From Corynebacterium occultum (GTDB lineage: Bacteria; Actinomycetota; Actinomycetes; Mycobacteriales; Mycobacteriaceae): a stretch of DNA of 64,000 bases. The notes beneath the pieces were generated by a model. That model saw nothing but the letters and a program-made list of their open reading frames with translations, was not told the origin of the DNA and searched no databases. The position numbers and the translations under genes were made by a program. This document shows, piece after piece, positions 43,352 to 52,677 of the stretch. The stretch spans positions 2,790,001 to 2,854,000 of the forward strand of contig NZ_CP046455.1 of the NCBI RefSeq assembly GCF_009734425.1, read 5' to 3'. Within the stretch, counting starts at the first letter, position 1, and each line of letters begins with the position of its first letter.

Positions 43352-44527
43352 CTACACCTGAACCCGTTCAGCAGACTCCTGTATCTGCTCCTCAGAGATA
43401 GTTCCGGCCTCAATAGCAGCCATGACGGTGTCAATAACTACCTCCAGGGACTCATCACTGGACCAGAGTGCCTGGTCCGCCCCGGCCCCGATCGCCGCCG
43501 CCACAGCCTCAGGAGTACTCATCAGATCGGTGATTGCCGCCATGCCGGAAAGATCATCGGTATAAGCGACACCGTTGAAGGGAACCCCCTCCGGATAAGC
43601 ACCACTGCGCAGCAGCTGATAGACGGCCGGATCAAGGCTACTCGGCAGGGATTCATCCCCCAGTCCGGGAACCACCATGTGACCGACCATCACCTCACCC
43701 GGCGCGCCGGTGAGTGCCCGGCCGAAGGGCGGGAGGTCTTGTTCGCGGATGACCTCGATGGGAGGGGTGACCGCAAAGCCGGTATGAGTGTCTCCGGAGG
43801 CCTGGCCATGGCCCGGGAAGTGTTTGAACACTGCCGTGACTCCGGCATCCTTCATGCCGGTGGCGAAGGCTGCGGCGTAGTCGGCGGCCACCACCGGGTC
43901 CGGGGAGAAGGAGCGGTCTCCGATGACATCGAGTTCGGCGATGTCCAGGTCCACCACGGGGGCGAAATTCACGGTGATGCCGTGGTCTGCCAGGCTCTTG
44001 CCCATCTCGGCGGCCAGGGCGCGGACCTCTTCCGGGGTGCGGGTGGCGGCCATTTCCCGGGGTGCGGGCCAGTTGCCCAGGATTTCGGAGTGTCGTTGGA
44101 CCCGGCCGCCTTCGAAGTCGATGGAGACGCTGAAGTCTCGGCCCACGGTTTCCCTGAGTGCGGCGATGTCTCGGCCGGGTTCGGTGAGGATTGCGGGGTC
44201 CGCCCAGCTGGTGATGAAGATGCCGCCGGCTCCCTGTTGCAGTTTGGCCAGGGCGTCTTCGTAGCTGGTGACTCCGACCATCATGAGGGAGGCCACCTGG
44301 GCCCGTAGTTCCTCCTGCTCCGGGGTTTCTTCGGTGGCGGGCAGGGCTGAGGTGGAACTGGTGGGGGCTGGTTCGCCGGGGCGTCCGGTGGGCTTTTCGG
44401 AGATGGGGCTGCTGCTGGTCTCGGTTGTGTCGGAGCCGATGGTTTCCGGGGTGCAGGCGACCAGTAGTCCGCCGCAGAGTGCGGCGGCGGTCATGGCGGC
44501 CACCTTCACCGAGAAGTTCTTGTTCAT
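43352..44527 (-). CDS. Glycoside hydrolase family 3 lipoprotein (beta-N-acetylhexosaminidase-like)
   Basis: A 391-residue exported lipoprotein. Signal peptide MNKNFSVKVAAMTAAALCGG ends at lipobox L-V-A-C (residue ~25), followed by a Ser/Thr/Pro linker. The GH3 barrel contains VSIDFEGGRVQRHSEILG, VNFAPVVDLDI, GDRSFSPDP, the family signature AVFKHFPGHGQASGDTHTG (catalytic H region of NagZ-type enzymes) and GVAYTDDLSGMAAI with the nucleophile Asp. Likely removes terminal GlcNAc from wall fragments. It corresponds to the NagA2-type enzymes of corynebacteria. Divergent from the stress-protein gene. Confidence 0.87.
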   Translation of the reverse strand: MNKNFSVKVAAMTAAALCGGLLVACTPETIGSDTTETSSSPISEKPTGRPGEPAPTSSTSALPATEETPEQEELRAQVASLMMVGVTSYEDALAKLQQGAGGIFITSWADPAILTEPGRDIAALRETVGRDFSVSIDFEGGRVQRHSEILGNWPAPREMAATRTPEEVRALAAEMGKSLADHGITVNFAPVVDLDIAELDVIGDRSFSPDPVVAADYAAAFATGMKDAGVTAVFKHFPGHGQASGDTHTGFAVTPPIEVIREQDLPPFGRALTGAPGEVMVGHMVVPGLGDESLPSSLDPAVYQLLRSGAYPEGVPFNGVAYTDDLSGMAAITDLMSTPEAVAAAIGAGADQALWSSDESLEVVIDTVMAAIEAGTISEEQIQESAERVQV

Positions 44528-44627
44528 GCTGGCCAGTCTGCCTTATCTTCCCGGTCTTCTGCATCAGTGCGCGCGGATCCACTGAAGGCACTTAAACTTG
44601 GGGTACCACTAGTGCTAGGAGTCCCCC

Positions 44628-45116
44628 ATGAGTGAAGCGAAACAGACCACGATGCTCATCGCCTATGACGGCTCCCCGGAGTCTCGGCGGGCCTTGGAGT
44701 ATGCAGCGGCCCTGCTCCGTCCCCGTCGGGTGGAGATTCTGACCGCCTGGGAGCCGATGCACCGCCAGGCGGCTCGGGCGGTGAGTGTTTCCGGTTTGCG
44801 CCAGGCGGATTTCGGCAGCAATGCTGAGAATGAGGATCCGGCCTATGTCCAGGGCAGGGCCACCTGTCGGGAGGGTGTGACCCTGGCACAGTCTCTCGGT
44901 CTGGAGGCTCGTGCCCATATGGTGGAATCGGCCACCGCGATCTGGTCTGCCATTGTGGATGCCGCCAAGGAGCTGCGCCCGGATGTCATCGTCACCGGTA
45001 CCCGGGCGATCAGTGGACTGAAGTCTCTGTGGCAGTCCTCCACCGCGGACAATGTCATCCATAATTCCGGGATTCCGGTGTTCGTGGTTCCGCCACTCGA
45101 AGATATGGAGGATTAA
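44628..45116 (+). CDS. Universal stress protein (UspA family)
   Basis: A 162-residue single-domain protein from ATG 44628 with AGGAG upstream. It has MLIAYDGSPESRRALEYAAA at the N-terminus and VIVTGTRAISGLKSLWQSST followed by DNVIHNSGIPVFVVP, the shape of the Usp ATP-binding fold (G-x2-G-x9-G(S/T) is only loosely kept: GTRAISGLKSLWQSS). Function in stress adaptation is general family knowledge. It opens the strand run usp, DUF2613, aftD, alkD. Confidence 0.87.
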   Translation: MSEAKQTTMLIAYDGSPESRRALEYAAALLRPRRVEILTAWEPMHRQAARAVSVSGLRQADFGSNAENEDPAYVQGRATCREGVTLAQSLGLEARAHMVESATAIWSAIVDAAKELRPDVIVTGTRAISGLKSLWQSSTADNVIHNSGIPVFVVPPLEDMED

Positions 45117-45134
45117 CGGTAATCTTTCACTCCT

Positions 45135-45332
45135 ATGGCTTATACATCTGATTCTCTCAACCGACGTACTCTTGGCCCGGCGATTGCCAGTGCCGTTGTC
45201 GGTGTCGCTGCCGGCATTGTTGCAGTGCTGGGTGTCGCAGCTTTCTCTGATCAGGATTCCCTCCCCCAGGGAAATGCGGTGACCGTGGAAGATGCGATGC
45301 TCGGTGGCCCGGAGTACGGCACCCGCGGCTAG
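45135..45332 (+). CDS. DUF2613-family small membrane protein
   Basis: A 65-residue protein with one membrane segment (IASAVVGVAAGIVAVLGVAA) and a conserved-looking tail VEDAMLGGPEYGTRG. DUF2613 proteins are short actinobacterial proteins usually found directly upstream of aftD, as here. The ATG is 18 bases after the Usp stop. Function unknown. Confidence 0.8.
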   Translation: MAYTSDSLNRRTLGPAIASAVVGVAAGIVAVLGVAAFSDQDSLPQGNAVTVEDAMLGGPEYGTRG

Positions 45333-45337
45333 CGCCC

Positions 45338-45353
45338 CGTTCCACGTGAAACG
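45338..45353. promoter_or_regulatory. parS-like palindrome
   Basis: GTTCCACGTGAAAC at 45339-45352 matches the core of the ParB site consensus (TGTTNCACGTGAAACA) at every position; only the two outermost bases differ (C and G in place of T and A). It overlaps the proposed aftD start codon. Confidence 0.4.
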
Positions 45354-48300
45354 CGGGCCGCAGCTTAACCTCCAGGGAGTTCTTCACCTGGGTGGTTGGT
45401 TGTTGCTCGCGTTTTTGTCATTCACCCAACCCTGGGGATTGACGGCCGCGGACACGAAGCATGATCTGGCGGCCAACCCGGCTGGTTTTCTGGGTGGCAC
45501 GCTGCATGCCTGGACCGATATCTTCACCCTCGGGCAGCTCCAGAATCAGGCCTATGGCTATCTTTTTCCACAGGGCTTCTTCTTCCTGCTCACGGATTTC
45601 CTGCCCGACTGGGTGGCGCAGCGTCTCTGGTGGCTGATTGTCCTCGGGGTGGGTTACTCCGGGTTCCTGCTGCTGGTTTCACGGCTCGGGATAGGTTCAG
45701 TTCCTTTCAGGGTGTTGGCCGCCCTGCTTTTCGCCTTATCACCACGGACCTTGACCACCTTGGGGGCCATCTCCTCCGAGAGTTGGCCGGTGATGTTGGC
45801 ACCTTGGGTGATCCTGCCGCTGCTCGGCCCCCTGGGAATCCGGGCGGTGGCACTGGCGGTGCTGCCGGTGGCTGCCATGGGGGCAGTCAATGCCACGGCC
45901 ACCTTGGCGGCCTGCGTTCCGGCCGGGATAGTTCTGATCTGGCGTATTCTGCATCGCGCACCCTGGGGTTGGCGTGCCCTGGGACTCTGGCTGCTGGGGT
46001 GCCTGGCGGTGAGCATCTGGTGGATCGGTCCCCTCCTGGTTCTGGGACGCTATTCCGCCCCCTTCACTGATTTCATTGAGTCTTCTTATGTGACCACCCG
46101 TTGGCTCAATCCGTTGGAGATTCTCCGGGGCACCACCAGTTGGTCACCTTTCGTGGACACTGAGCGGGAAGCCGGGAACCTCCTGGTCAGCGAACCGGTG
46201 TTTGTGCTGGCCACTGTGGTGGTGGCGGCACTTGGGCTGGCGGGTTTAAGTCTCCTGATCCGCAACCGGTCCAGCCATGCTGGCCTGTGGGTGGGGATGT
46301 TGTTGACTGGGTTCCTGATTCTGGGCATGGCTCACGGACCTCTCGGCACTACCTGGTTGGCTTTCCTGGATGGTGCCGGGGCAGCACTGCGCAACCTGCA
46401 TAAATTTGATCCCCTGGTGCGGATTCCGCTGATGGTGGGCATCGCTGCACTGGGGAGTGTTCTGCGCTTGCCTTCAAGCTGGGCAGTTGTTCGGAAGCGG
46501 GCCTTCCCTGCCCGACGGATGGCCGTCGCCGGGTTGGTCATCCTGATCGGGTTGGGAGCCACCTCCCCGGCGTGGACCGGACGTCTGCTTCCCCGGGGTG
46601 CTTATGAGGAGGTGCCGGTGTACTGGCAGGAGGCGGCGGATTTCCTCAGTCAGAATACCGCCGGCACCCGCACCCTGATTTATCCTGAATCCTCCTTCGC
46701 CCGGCAGGACTGGGGCTGGACCCGGGATGAACCCGTCCAGCCGCTTCTCCACGTCCCCTGGGCTGTGCGCGATGCGGTTCCCTTGATCGAGCCTGAGGCC
46801 ATCCGCGGATTGGACGGGGTCATGGCGGTGCTTGAGGAAGATCCCGCTTCAGGCGCGGCTTCACTACGCCGCCTGGGGATTGGTGCGGTGCTGGTTCGTC
46901 AGGATCTGGCGGCGGATCCGGACACTGCCTCCCGGGCCATCGAGGAATTACCTGGTGAAAGGTACACCTTCGGCGAAATCGAGGTGATCATGATTGATCC
47001 TGCCGCTGACATGGCGGTGACCTCGGCGGCACCGGTGCAGGTGGCCGGTGGTGGGGAGTCCCTGGCACTCCTGGATTCGATCTTCGGCCCCGGCCCCAGG
47101 GAGCTGGTCGCGGAGGACGCCGAGATAGTCACCGACACCCCGATGCTCAGCGTCCGTAATTACGGCACCTTGGAAGGTGCGGTGTCCGCCCCCCTGGCTT
47201 CCCTGGCCGAAGGCGCTGATGTACGTAATGCGGTAAAGGACTATCCCTCCGCCGGTCCCTTCACCTATGTGGAGGAGATTGGCGGGCAGGTGCTTGCCTC
47301 CTCCTCTGCAGCTGATGCCACCAGCTTCGGTGGGGCAGATCCCGCTCATTCCGTGACTGCCGCGGTGGACCGTCAGACTGATACCGCCTGGTTCCCCACC
47401 CCAGGTACTGCCGAAGGTCAGTGGCTGGAGCTGCGGGGTGATTTCCCGGATCCCGTTCTGGAGATCACCACCACGGAAGACACAACTCTTGTCATTTCCT
47501 CCGGCACCGCCGCCACCGAAGTGGAGGTGAGTGCCGGGGAGCAGGCCACCATCCGGGTGCCGGGTGGGGCCACTGAAGCAGTACGGGTGACCTTGAAAGG
47601 GCAAACCGGGATCAGCGAGATCGGGCTGGTGGGACACCAGCTCGAGAGAATGGTGACCGTGCCGGACACCTCAGTAAGCGTCCGCCACTTCCTCTTCCAG
47701 CGGATGTTCGTGGACACCGGAGTTCTCATTCGTTCCTTCAGCACGCCCCGAAATATGTCATTTGAACTCGCGCTCCCCGATGAAGGATCAGTTTTCATCG
47801 ACGAAAAGGAGTTCTGGGATGGGGATCTGGTGGAACTTGAGGCAGGTCAACATGAACTGCGCACCCACCAGACCTGGGTGAGTCTGAAGGAACCCGATTT
47901 TGATCCCTCCCCCGCTTTCCAGGATCTGAGGGCAGGTGAGGAGATCCCCGCCGCTGAAGATGAGCGACTCCTGCTGACGGGTCGTTCCTGGAATTCCGGG
48001 CTGGAGGCAGCCATCAAGGGCGTTGACCTGGAGCCACGTCGGATAGATGCCGGGGCCCAAGGTTTTGTCATTCCGCCCGGGGTCCAGGGCCCGGTGAAGT
48101 TCAGCTTCGCCGGTGATTCCGCCTATCAGGCCAGCCTTTTCCTGGGTGGGGCATTGGGTATTCTGAGCGTTCTTGCAGCTGTGGCAGTGGCTACGCTACG
48201 GCGCCCCGGGTTTGTCGGTGAAGAGAGAGCACCGGGATGGTTCCGCTGGGTGGGCTTGGCCAGCGGGGTGCTGGCGTTGACAGCGGTCGCAGGCTGGCCA

Positions 48301-48582
48301 GCACTGCTTATCATTGTCCTGGCCTGGGCCATCATGCGATTCACCATCATCCCGTTGTGGCTGCTGGCCAGCGCCCCAATCCTGATGGCAGGTGCCTGGC
48401 TGGCACGCTCCCCTTGGCCAATGGTGGGTTATGCCGGAGATAATCCGATGGTGGGCTGGGTATGCGTGCTGGGATTGGCGGCGCTGCTTCTTGCCACGGC
48501 GGATACTTTTTGGGATTCTCCCCCACCGGGGATCCCTTCCCCCACCCCAAATAACAAGAATGATGAGGAACCTGATGAGTGA
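45346..48582 (+). CDS. aftD: Arabinofuranosyltransferase AftD (GT-C, DUF3367)
   Basis: Adds arabinofuranose residues to arabinogalactan/lipoarabinomannan outside the membrane, from decaprenyl-phosphoryl-arabinose. The protein has 1078 residues from GTG 45346; starts up to 45292 are possible. N-terminal GT-C domain of about 11 membrane segments with the acidic loop TAADTKHDLAANPAGFLGGT and FPQGFFFLLTDFLPDW. Then a long extracytoplasmic part: GAYEEVPVYWQEAADFLSQ, carbohydrate-binding-like beta modules around 620-760 with AVDRQTDTAWFPTPG, and four C-terminal membrane segments. Synteny with DUF2613 upstream supports the call. Overlaps alkD by 8 bases. Confidence 0.9.
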   Translation: MKRGPQLNLQGVLHLGGWLLLAFLSFTQPWGLTAADTKHDLAANPAGFLGGTLHAWTDIFTLGQLQNQAYGYLFPQGFFFLLTDFLPDWVAQRLWWLIVLGVGYSGFLLLVSRLGIGSVPFRVLAALLFALSPRTLTTLGAISSESWPVMLAPWVILPLLGPLGIRAVALAVLPVAAMGAVNATATLAACVPAGIVLIWRILHRAPWGWRALGLWLLGCLAVSIWWIGPLLVLGRYSAPFTDFIESSYVTTRWLNPLEILRGTTSWSPFVDTEREAGNLLVSEPVFVLATVVVAALGLAGLSLLIRNRSSHAGLWVGMLLTGFLILGMAHGPLGTTWLAFLDGAGAALRNLHKFDPLVRIPLMVGIAALGSVLRLPSSWAVVRKRAFPARRMAVAGLVILIGLGATSPAWTGRLLPRGAYEEVPVYWQEAADFLSQNTAGTRTLIYPESSFARQDWGWTRDEPVQPLLHVPWAVRDAVPLIEPEAIRGLDGVMAVLEEDPASGAASLRRLGIGAVLVRQDLAADPDTASRAIEELPGERYTFGEIEVIMIDPAADMAVTSAAPVQVAGGGESLALLDSIFGPGPRELVAEDAEIVTDTPMLSVRNYGTLEGAVSAPLASLAEGADVRNAVKDYPSAGPFTYVEEIGGQVLASSSAADATSFGGADPAHSVTAAVDRQTDTAWFPTPGTAEGQWLELRGDFPDPVLEITTTEDTTLVISSGTAATEVEVSAGEQATIRVPGGATEAVRVTLKGQTGISEIGLVGHQLERMVTVPDTSVSVRHFLFQRMFVDTGVLIRSFSTPRNMSFELALPDEGSVFIDEKEFWDGDLVELEAGQHELRTHQTWVSLKEPDFDPSPAFQDLRAGEEIPAAEDERLLLTGRSWNSGLEAAIKGVDLEPRRIDAGAQGFVIPPGVQGPVKFSFAGDSAYQASLFLGGALGILSVLAAVAVATLRRPGFVGEERAPGWFRWVGLASGVLALTAVAGWPALLIIVLAWAIMRFTIIPLWLLASAPILMAGAWLARSPWPMVGYAGDNPMVGWVCVLGLAALLLATADTFWDSPPPGIPSPTPNNKNDEEPDE

Positions 48583-49252
48583 GACCGGGATGAACAGCGT
48601 CGATGAGATCATGGCAGAGCTCACTGAGCTGGCTGATGAGAAGATTCTGACGGTCAACCAGAAGCACGGCGATGATCACGCAGTGAACCTGAGCAAGCTT
48701 CGGGCAGTGGCCAAGCGGCTGAAGAAGAACCACGACCTGGCACTGGAGCTATGGGCCACCGGGGATTCGGCGGCGCGGCTGCTGGCCCTCTTGATCTGTC
48801 GGCCGAAGGAATTTGGCCAGGAAGAGCTGGACACCATGTTGCGGGAAGCCAACTCCCCCAAGGTCCAGGACTGGCTGATCAATTATGTGGTGAAGAAATC
48901 TCACCACATGGAGGTACTACGGGCGATCTGGTTCGCAGATCCCGATCCTATTGTGGGGAGTGCCGGCTGGGCCCTGACCTCGGAGAAAGTGATCAAGAAG
49001 CCGGAGGGACTCGATCTTCCGGGACTGTTGGACACCATCGAACAGGAAATGGTTGCGGCCCCGGAGCGGCTGCAGTGGGCGATGAACACCTGTCTCGCCC
49101 AGATCGGTATTGAGCACCCTGAACTGCGGGGGCGTGCCCTGAAGATCGGGGAGGCTCTGGAAGTACTCAAGGATTATCCAACCTCAGCAGGGTGTGTCTC
49201 CCCCTATGCCCCGGTCTGGATCACCGAGATGTCCAGCCGGAAGGAAAGCTGA
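48575..49252 (+). CDS. AlkD-like DNA alkylation repair protein
   Basis: A 225-residue, all-helical HEAT-like protein of the DNA alkylation repair (AlkD) group. Landmarks: VNQKHGDDHAVNLSKLRAVA, HDLALELWATGDSAARLLAL, GWALTSEKVIKKPEG, RLQWAMNTCLAQIGIEHPEL and the C-terminal AGCVSPYAPVWITEM. AlkD enzymes are glycosylases for bulky or cationic N3/N7 adducts; some relatives have lost activity. ATG 48575 overlaps the aftD stop. A convergent ArsR regulator follows. A second, broken copy lies at 41860-42523. Confidence 0.82.
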   Translation: MSETGMNSVDEIMAELTELADEKILTVNQKHGDDHAVNLSKLRAVAKRLKKNHDLALELWATGDSAARLLALLICRPKEFGQEELDTMLREANSPKVQDWLINYVVKKSHHMEVLRAIWFADPDPIVGSAGWALTSEKVIKKPEGLDLPGLLDTIEQEMVAAPERLQWAMNTCLAQIGIEHPELRGRALKIGEALEVLKDYPTSAGCVSPYAPVWITEMSSRKES

Positions 49253-49260
49253 AGGCCGAC

Positions 49261-49611
49261 CTACTCCAGGTAATCCGTGGTCGGTGAGGCCATGCGGGGG
49301 CTCTGGTTGAGGCCGATCTCACGGATCTTCCCCCGGACCCTGGCGAGTTCATCCCGGACCAGGTGGTAGTAGACGGTGGTTCCCTCCCGGCGGGTCTCCA
49401 CCAGGCCGGCGCGACGAAGCACCTGCAGGTGCGCAGAAACAGTGGTGACACCCATATCCAGTTCTGCCGCGAGAGCTCCCACGGATTTTTCACCACTGGC
49501 CAGGATCGCAGCCAGAGCCAGTCGGGATTCATTGGCCAAAGCCTTGAACGCCACACTGAGTGACTTGATGTTCTCAGCTTGTGCTTCTATTCCAATAATC
49601 CCTGTAGTCAT
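49261..49611 (-). CDS. ArsR-family winged-helix regulator
   Basis: A 116-residue protein from ATG 49611. Winged helix: LSVAFKALANESRLALAAIL, LAAELDMGVTTVSAHLQVLR (recognition helix) and the wing LVETRREGTTVYYHLVRDEL. No cysteine pair like the ELCVC metal site of ArsR/SmtB is present, so a metal sensor is unlikely. It is convergent with alkD, and the pair was duplicated together (see 42531). Confidence 0.85.
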   Translation of the reverse strand: MTTGIIGIEAQAENIKSLSVAFKALANESRLALAAILASGEKSVGALAAELDMGVTTVSAHLQVLRRAGLVETRREGTTVYYHLVRDELARVRGKIREIGLNQSPRMASPTTDYLE

Positions 49612-49741
49612 GGAATAAGACGCTAACGTGGATGCTGAGCCTTCTCAACTTCTGGGAAATCCGAAATTACAACAAAAAGCCCATCACCAGCGACAATGTC
49701 GCTACCAATGGGCTCCTGGATGTGACAGGAAGTACTTTCAC

Positions 49742-50584
49742 TTAAGCCTGTGCCGTGCCCCCGAAACAGGTGGCAACCGCTCCCCCGACCCAGATCTCTC
49801 CATCCTCGACGCACTCGATACTGACCGATCCGGAACGTCCCAGCCTGGTTCCCTGAGAGACCCGGTAACTGCCCGCAACCTGGCCTTCGCGGTGCAGCCA
49901 CTGGGCCACAGAGGCGTTGAGGCTACCGGTCACCGGGTCCTCACCATTGGCGGCGAAAGGGATGAAGGCGCGGATCTCGAAAGCGAAATCCGAACCTTCC
50001 GGATAAGCCCCGATCACCCCGAACTTCAGATCACCGGCGAGCTGGAAATCAGGTTCCAGGGCAAGCACCTCCTCGGCGCTGCCCAGCTGAATGGCACACC
50101 AGCCGGGGCCGTTGTCCACCCACTGGTGGCCGAGGATATCGGTGCGGGGAATGGCCAGTGCGCTGCACAGCTGGGTGAGGGCGGCCTCCTCGAGGGGGCC
50201 ACTTCGGGTGGTGGGTGGGGCGGCGAAGAAGAGCTGGCCATCCAGGTTCCGGATCTCCACCAGTCCTGCCTCGCATTCCTGGATGATTGTGCCTGTCTGT
50301 TGCGGGGTGCCACCATTTTCCAGCCAGGCATGAGCAGATCCAAGGGTGGGATGGCCGGCGAAGGGAAGCTCCCCGGTGGGAGTGAAGATGCGCACCAGAT
50401 AATCCGCGCCCGGCGTGATGGGCGGGAAAAGGAAGGTGGTTTCCGAGAGGTTCGTCCAATTGGCGATGCGCAGCATCTCCTCATCGCTCAATCCCTCCGC
50501 ATCGAGGATCACGGCCAGGGGGTTGCCGCGGTAGGGCTCGGTGGAGAAGACGTCCACCTGTGCAAAGTCTCGGATTCGGGTCAT
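49742..50584 (-). CDS. PhzF-family isomerase-like protein
   Basis: A 280-residue protein from ATG 50584. The frame is open further upstream without a start signal. PhzF fold markers: QVDVFSTEPYRGNPLAVILD at the N-terminus, the catalytic Glu region NLSETTFLF (about 45-53), FTPTGELPFAGHPTLGSAHA, RAFIPFAANGEDPVTGSLNA with the conserved G-x-x-x-D-P-V-T-G-S, and SQGTRLGRSGSV. PhzF-like proteins catalyse isomerisations in diverse pathways; the substrate here is unknown. Confidence 0.85.
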   Translation of the reverse strand: MTRIRDFAQVDVFSTEPYRGNPLAVILDAEGLSDEEMLRIANWTNLSETTFLFPPITPGADYLVRIFTPTGELPFAGHPTLGSAHAWLENGGTPQQTGTIIQECEAGLVEIRNLDGQLFFAAPPTTRSGPLEEAALTQLCSALAIPRTDILGHQWVDNGPGWCAIQLGSAEEVLALEPDFQLAGDLKFGVIGAYPEGSDFAFEIRAFIPFAANGEDPVTGSLNASVAQWLHREGQVAGSYRVSQGTRLGRSGSVSIECVEDGEIWVGGAVATCFGGTAQA

Positions 50585-50689
50585 GGGGATGAGTATATTT
50601 CCCGTGATTCCTACCGGCGGCTCCTCCCCCGGCAGCCACCCGGGGTTCCGGGGAATTTTTGTCATTCACCCCGCGGCAGGGGGGTGTCA

Positions 50690-50732
50690 GAAAAGGCCGC
50701 CGCCCGCCCCAGGGAGTTGCCTGGGGGCGGGC
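50690..50732 (-). terminator. Terminator after the YitT-like gene
   Basis: GCCCGCCCCAGG-GAGTTG-CCTGG-(G)-GGCGGGC hairpin at 50702-50732. On the - strand it is followed a few bases later by CCTTTTCTG. Confidence 0.65.
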
Positions 50733-50759
50733 TGGCAGGGGCGTCGATAAGCGGGGGGT

Positions 50760-51554
50760 TTAATCGAAGCGTCGATCCACGCGGACGCGTTCCTCGATGT
50801 TGTGGATCATCTTGAGCACCAGGCCCACGCCGAAGGCGGCAAAGACGGTGCCTTCGCGCACCCCCTCGAGCCCGCCCATGAGGATCAGGGAGAGCACCAC
50901 GGAGATAGCCACCAGGGTCCAGTCGAAGCACATCTTCACCGTGCCCACCTTGATGCGGGTGACCATGGTCAGGACAGCGACCAGGCCATCCCCGGGGATG
51001 TAAAAGAGCTTCGGTTTCATCTCCAGGTAGACGCCTAAGGCGACGAGGAGGACACCGATGATCGTCCACACCCACTGCATCAGGTAGTTGCCGGGGTTGA
51101 GCCACCCCGTCCAGGACATGTTGAGGTCGATGAAGAAGCCGAAGGCCAGGGCCACCGGGAATTGCAGCAACTGGATGGGCGGGAACTTCCGACCCCGCAA
51201 CACGATCTCCACCACCAGGAAGAAGAGGTTCAGCAGGATCGTCAGGGTGCCCACCGTCAGGGGTGTGGCCAGGGAGAGCACCGTGGGGAAGGAGGTGATC
51301 GGTGAGGTGCCGAGGTTGGCCCGCACTGAGGCTGCCACGCCCAGGGACATGATGAAAACACCGAGCGTGAAGATGAACAGTCGGCCGATGTAATGGAGGA
51401 CGGGGTGTCGCTGGGCGAAAGGGGTTTTTTGTGATTCGACAGGTGGGGCGGCTGAATGGTTGAGCTGAGTGAGGGCTTCATCTTCCGGTGTGGCGCGCCC
51501 TGCCGCGGTGGCGTTCCGGCCCTGAACTTCCAAGGATGAATGATTGAGGGTCAC
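50760..51554 (-). CDS. YczE/YyaS/YitT-family membrane protein
   Basis: A 264-residue protein with an N-terminal hydrophilic stretch of about 50 residues, then five membrane segments: RLFIFTLGVFIMSLGVAASV, VGTLTILLNLFFLVVEIVLR, LLQFPVALAFGFFIDLNMSW, VWTIIGVLLVALGVYLEM and CFDWTLVAISVVLSLILMGG. The conserved R-A-N-L-G-T-S-P (VRANLGTSPITSFP) and the glycine-rich IPGDGLVAVL are hallmarks of the YczE group. Function unknown. Starts at ATG 51554. A different start near residue 45 cannot be excluded. Confidence 0.8.
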   Translation of the reverse strand: MTLNHSSLEVQGRNATAAGRATPEDEALTQLNHSAAPPVESQKTPFAQRHPVLHYIGRLFIFTLGVFIMSLGVAASVRANLGTSPITSFPTVLSLATPLTVGTLTILLNLFFLVVEIVLRGRKFPPIQLLQFPVALAFGFFIDLNMSWTGWLNPGNYLMQWVWTIIGVLLVALGVYLEMKPKLFYIPGDGLVAVLTMVTRIKVGTVKMCFDWTLVAISVVLSLILMGGLEGVREGTVFAAFGVGLVLKMIHNIEERVRVDRRFD

Positions 51555-51947
51555 TGGGGCATCACGGATTCTGCCGCGGCCGGAGGGACCTGACTTTTAA
51601 AATTATAGGTTTTAAAGGGGTAAATCATAGAAGCTATATTATAGCCCTATAGCTGGATGACCGAGTTGGACAAGGGTGCTTTCAGCGACATCAGCGGTCC
51701 AGAGCCGGGGCCCATCACAGGAGGGACGGCCCCGCTCCACTGCATGTACTACCTTTTAGGGACATCACTCCCCCGGGATGCCCTGGCGATAACAGTGCGA
51801 AAGTGCCCCAGCCTTCACAGCAGACTGAAACACTAGCGGGGCCCTGCCAAATAATGAACCCACCCCAGGGGGTCGCTCTCCACAGCGCGCCCCTTTGGGG
51901 TGGGTTCGATAAAACAGGTGCTCAATAAATAGTTTTCCAGCAGGGAC
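51555..51947. promoter_or_regulatory. 393-base gap with AT-rich promoter region and a terminator
   Basis: 51595-51655 is strikingly AT-rich (TTTTAAAATTATAGG, CTATATTATAG, CCTATAG) and should contain the promoter of the YitT-like gene reading left, possibly with an operator. The remainder holds no gene; the hairpin at 51857-51909 is listed separately. Confidence 0.5.
51857..51909 (-). terminator. Terminator-like hairpin after the DUF4383 gene
   Basis: GAACCCACCCCAGGGG (51857-51872) pairs with CCCCTTTGGGGTGGGTTC (51892-51909) around a 19-base loop. On the - strand it is followed by ATTATTTGG. Confidence 0.55.
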
Positions 51948-52442
51948 TTAAACCGCCTTGTCCCGCATCGGCATATTCACCGCCTCATCGGGGTCATGGG
52001 CGTCCCGGGTGCGGAGCGGCAGGAAGGACAGGCCCACCATGGTCACACCCAGTCCCAGGTGGAGCCAGTTGTTGGCGTCGTTGAGGGGGACGAAGTTGGC
52101 TGCGGAGTCATAGTCGATGAAGAGCCCGTAGAGGAAGAGTGCCAGGTAGATTATGCCGCCCACCAGCAGGAAGTAGCGGGCGGTGGTGGCACTCCGGGCG
52201 AGGAGGATGCCGGCGACACCGAAGAGCAGGTGGACGATGTTGTGGAGGATGGAGACGTGGAAGATACCCAGCAGCATCGCATTGCCCTCATGGCCGGCGA
52301 ATTGCATGGTGCCCAGGTCCGTGGTGATCCCGGGGATGAAACCGGCGACGCCCACCAGGAGGAAGACGATGCCGTAGATGAAGGAGACGGTCTGAAGCGG
52401 GGAGCGTCCGGAGCGTACGCCGGAGCGGTTCTTGAGTGTCAT
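51948..52442 (-). CDS. DUF4383-family four-helix membrane protein
   Basis: A 164-residue protein. I use ATG 52442 (GGCGCC and AAAAGG upstream); an upstream start gives an Arg-rich non-conserved tail. Four membrane segments: QTVSFIYGIVFLLVGVAGFI, HNIVHLLFGVAGILLA, YFLLVGGIIYLALFLYGL and LHLGLGVTMVGLSFLPL. The conserved HNIVHLLFG between segments 1 and 2 marks DUF4383. Function unknown. Confidence 0.8.
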   Translation of the reverse strand: MTLKNRSGVRSGRSPLQTVSFIYGIVFLLVGVAGFIPGITTDLGTMQFAGHEGNAMLLGIFHVSILHNIVHLLFGVAGILLARSATTARYFLLVGGIIYLALFLYGLFIDYDSAANFVPLNDANNWLHLGLGVTMVGLSFLPLRTRDAHDPDEAVNMPMRDKAV

Positions 52443-52677
52443 AGTGGCGCCTTTTCTTCTCGGCCGATCGCGGAGTCGACGTGGTCGATTCACGGGCCAG
52501 TACTCCCGGACGCACGCCGCGGACTGTCACTCTTGTCTCAATTTTCACATGCGCCCCATGGGTCACTGGTGTGATAGTCCCCACGCTAACAAACTTTGGA
52601 TGACAAAACCATGACTGAGGTGTTAAGAATCCATCACTGATGGCACTGGTTCCGGAAGCCGGGTCCCCCACCCCGGG

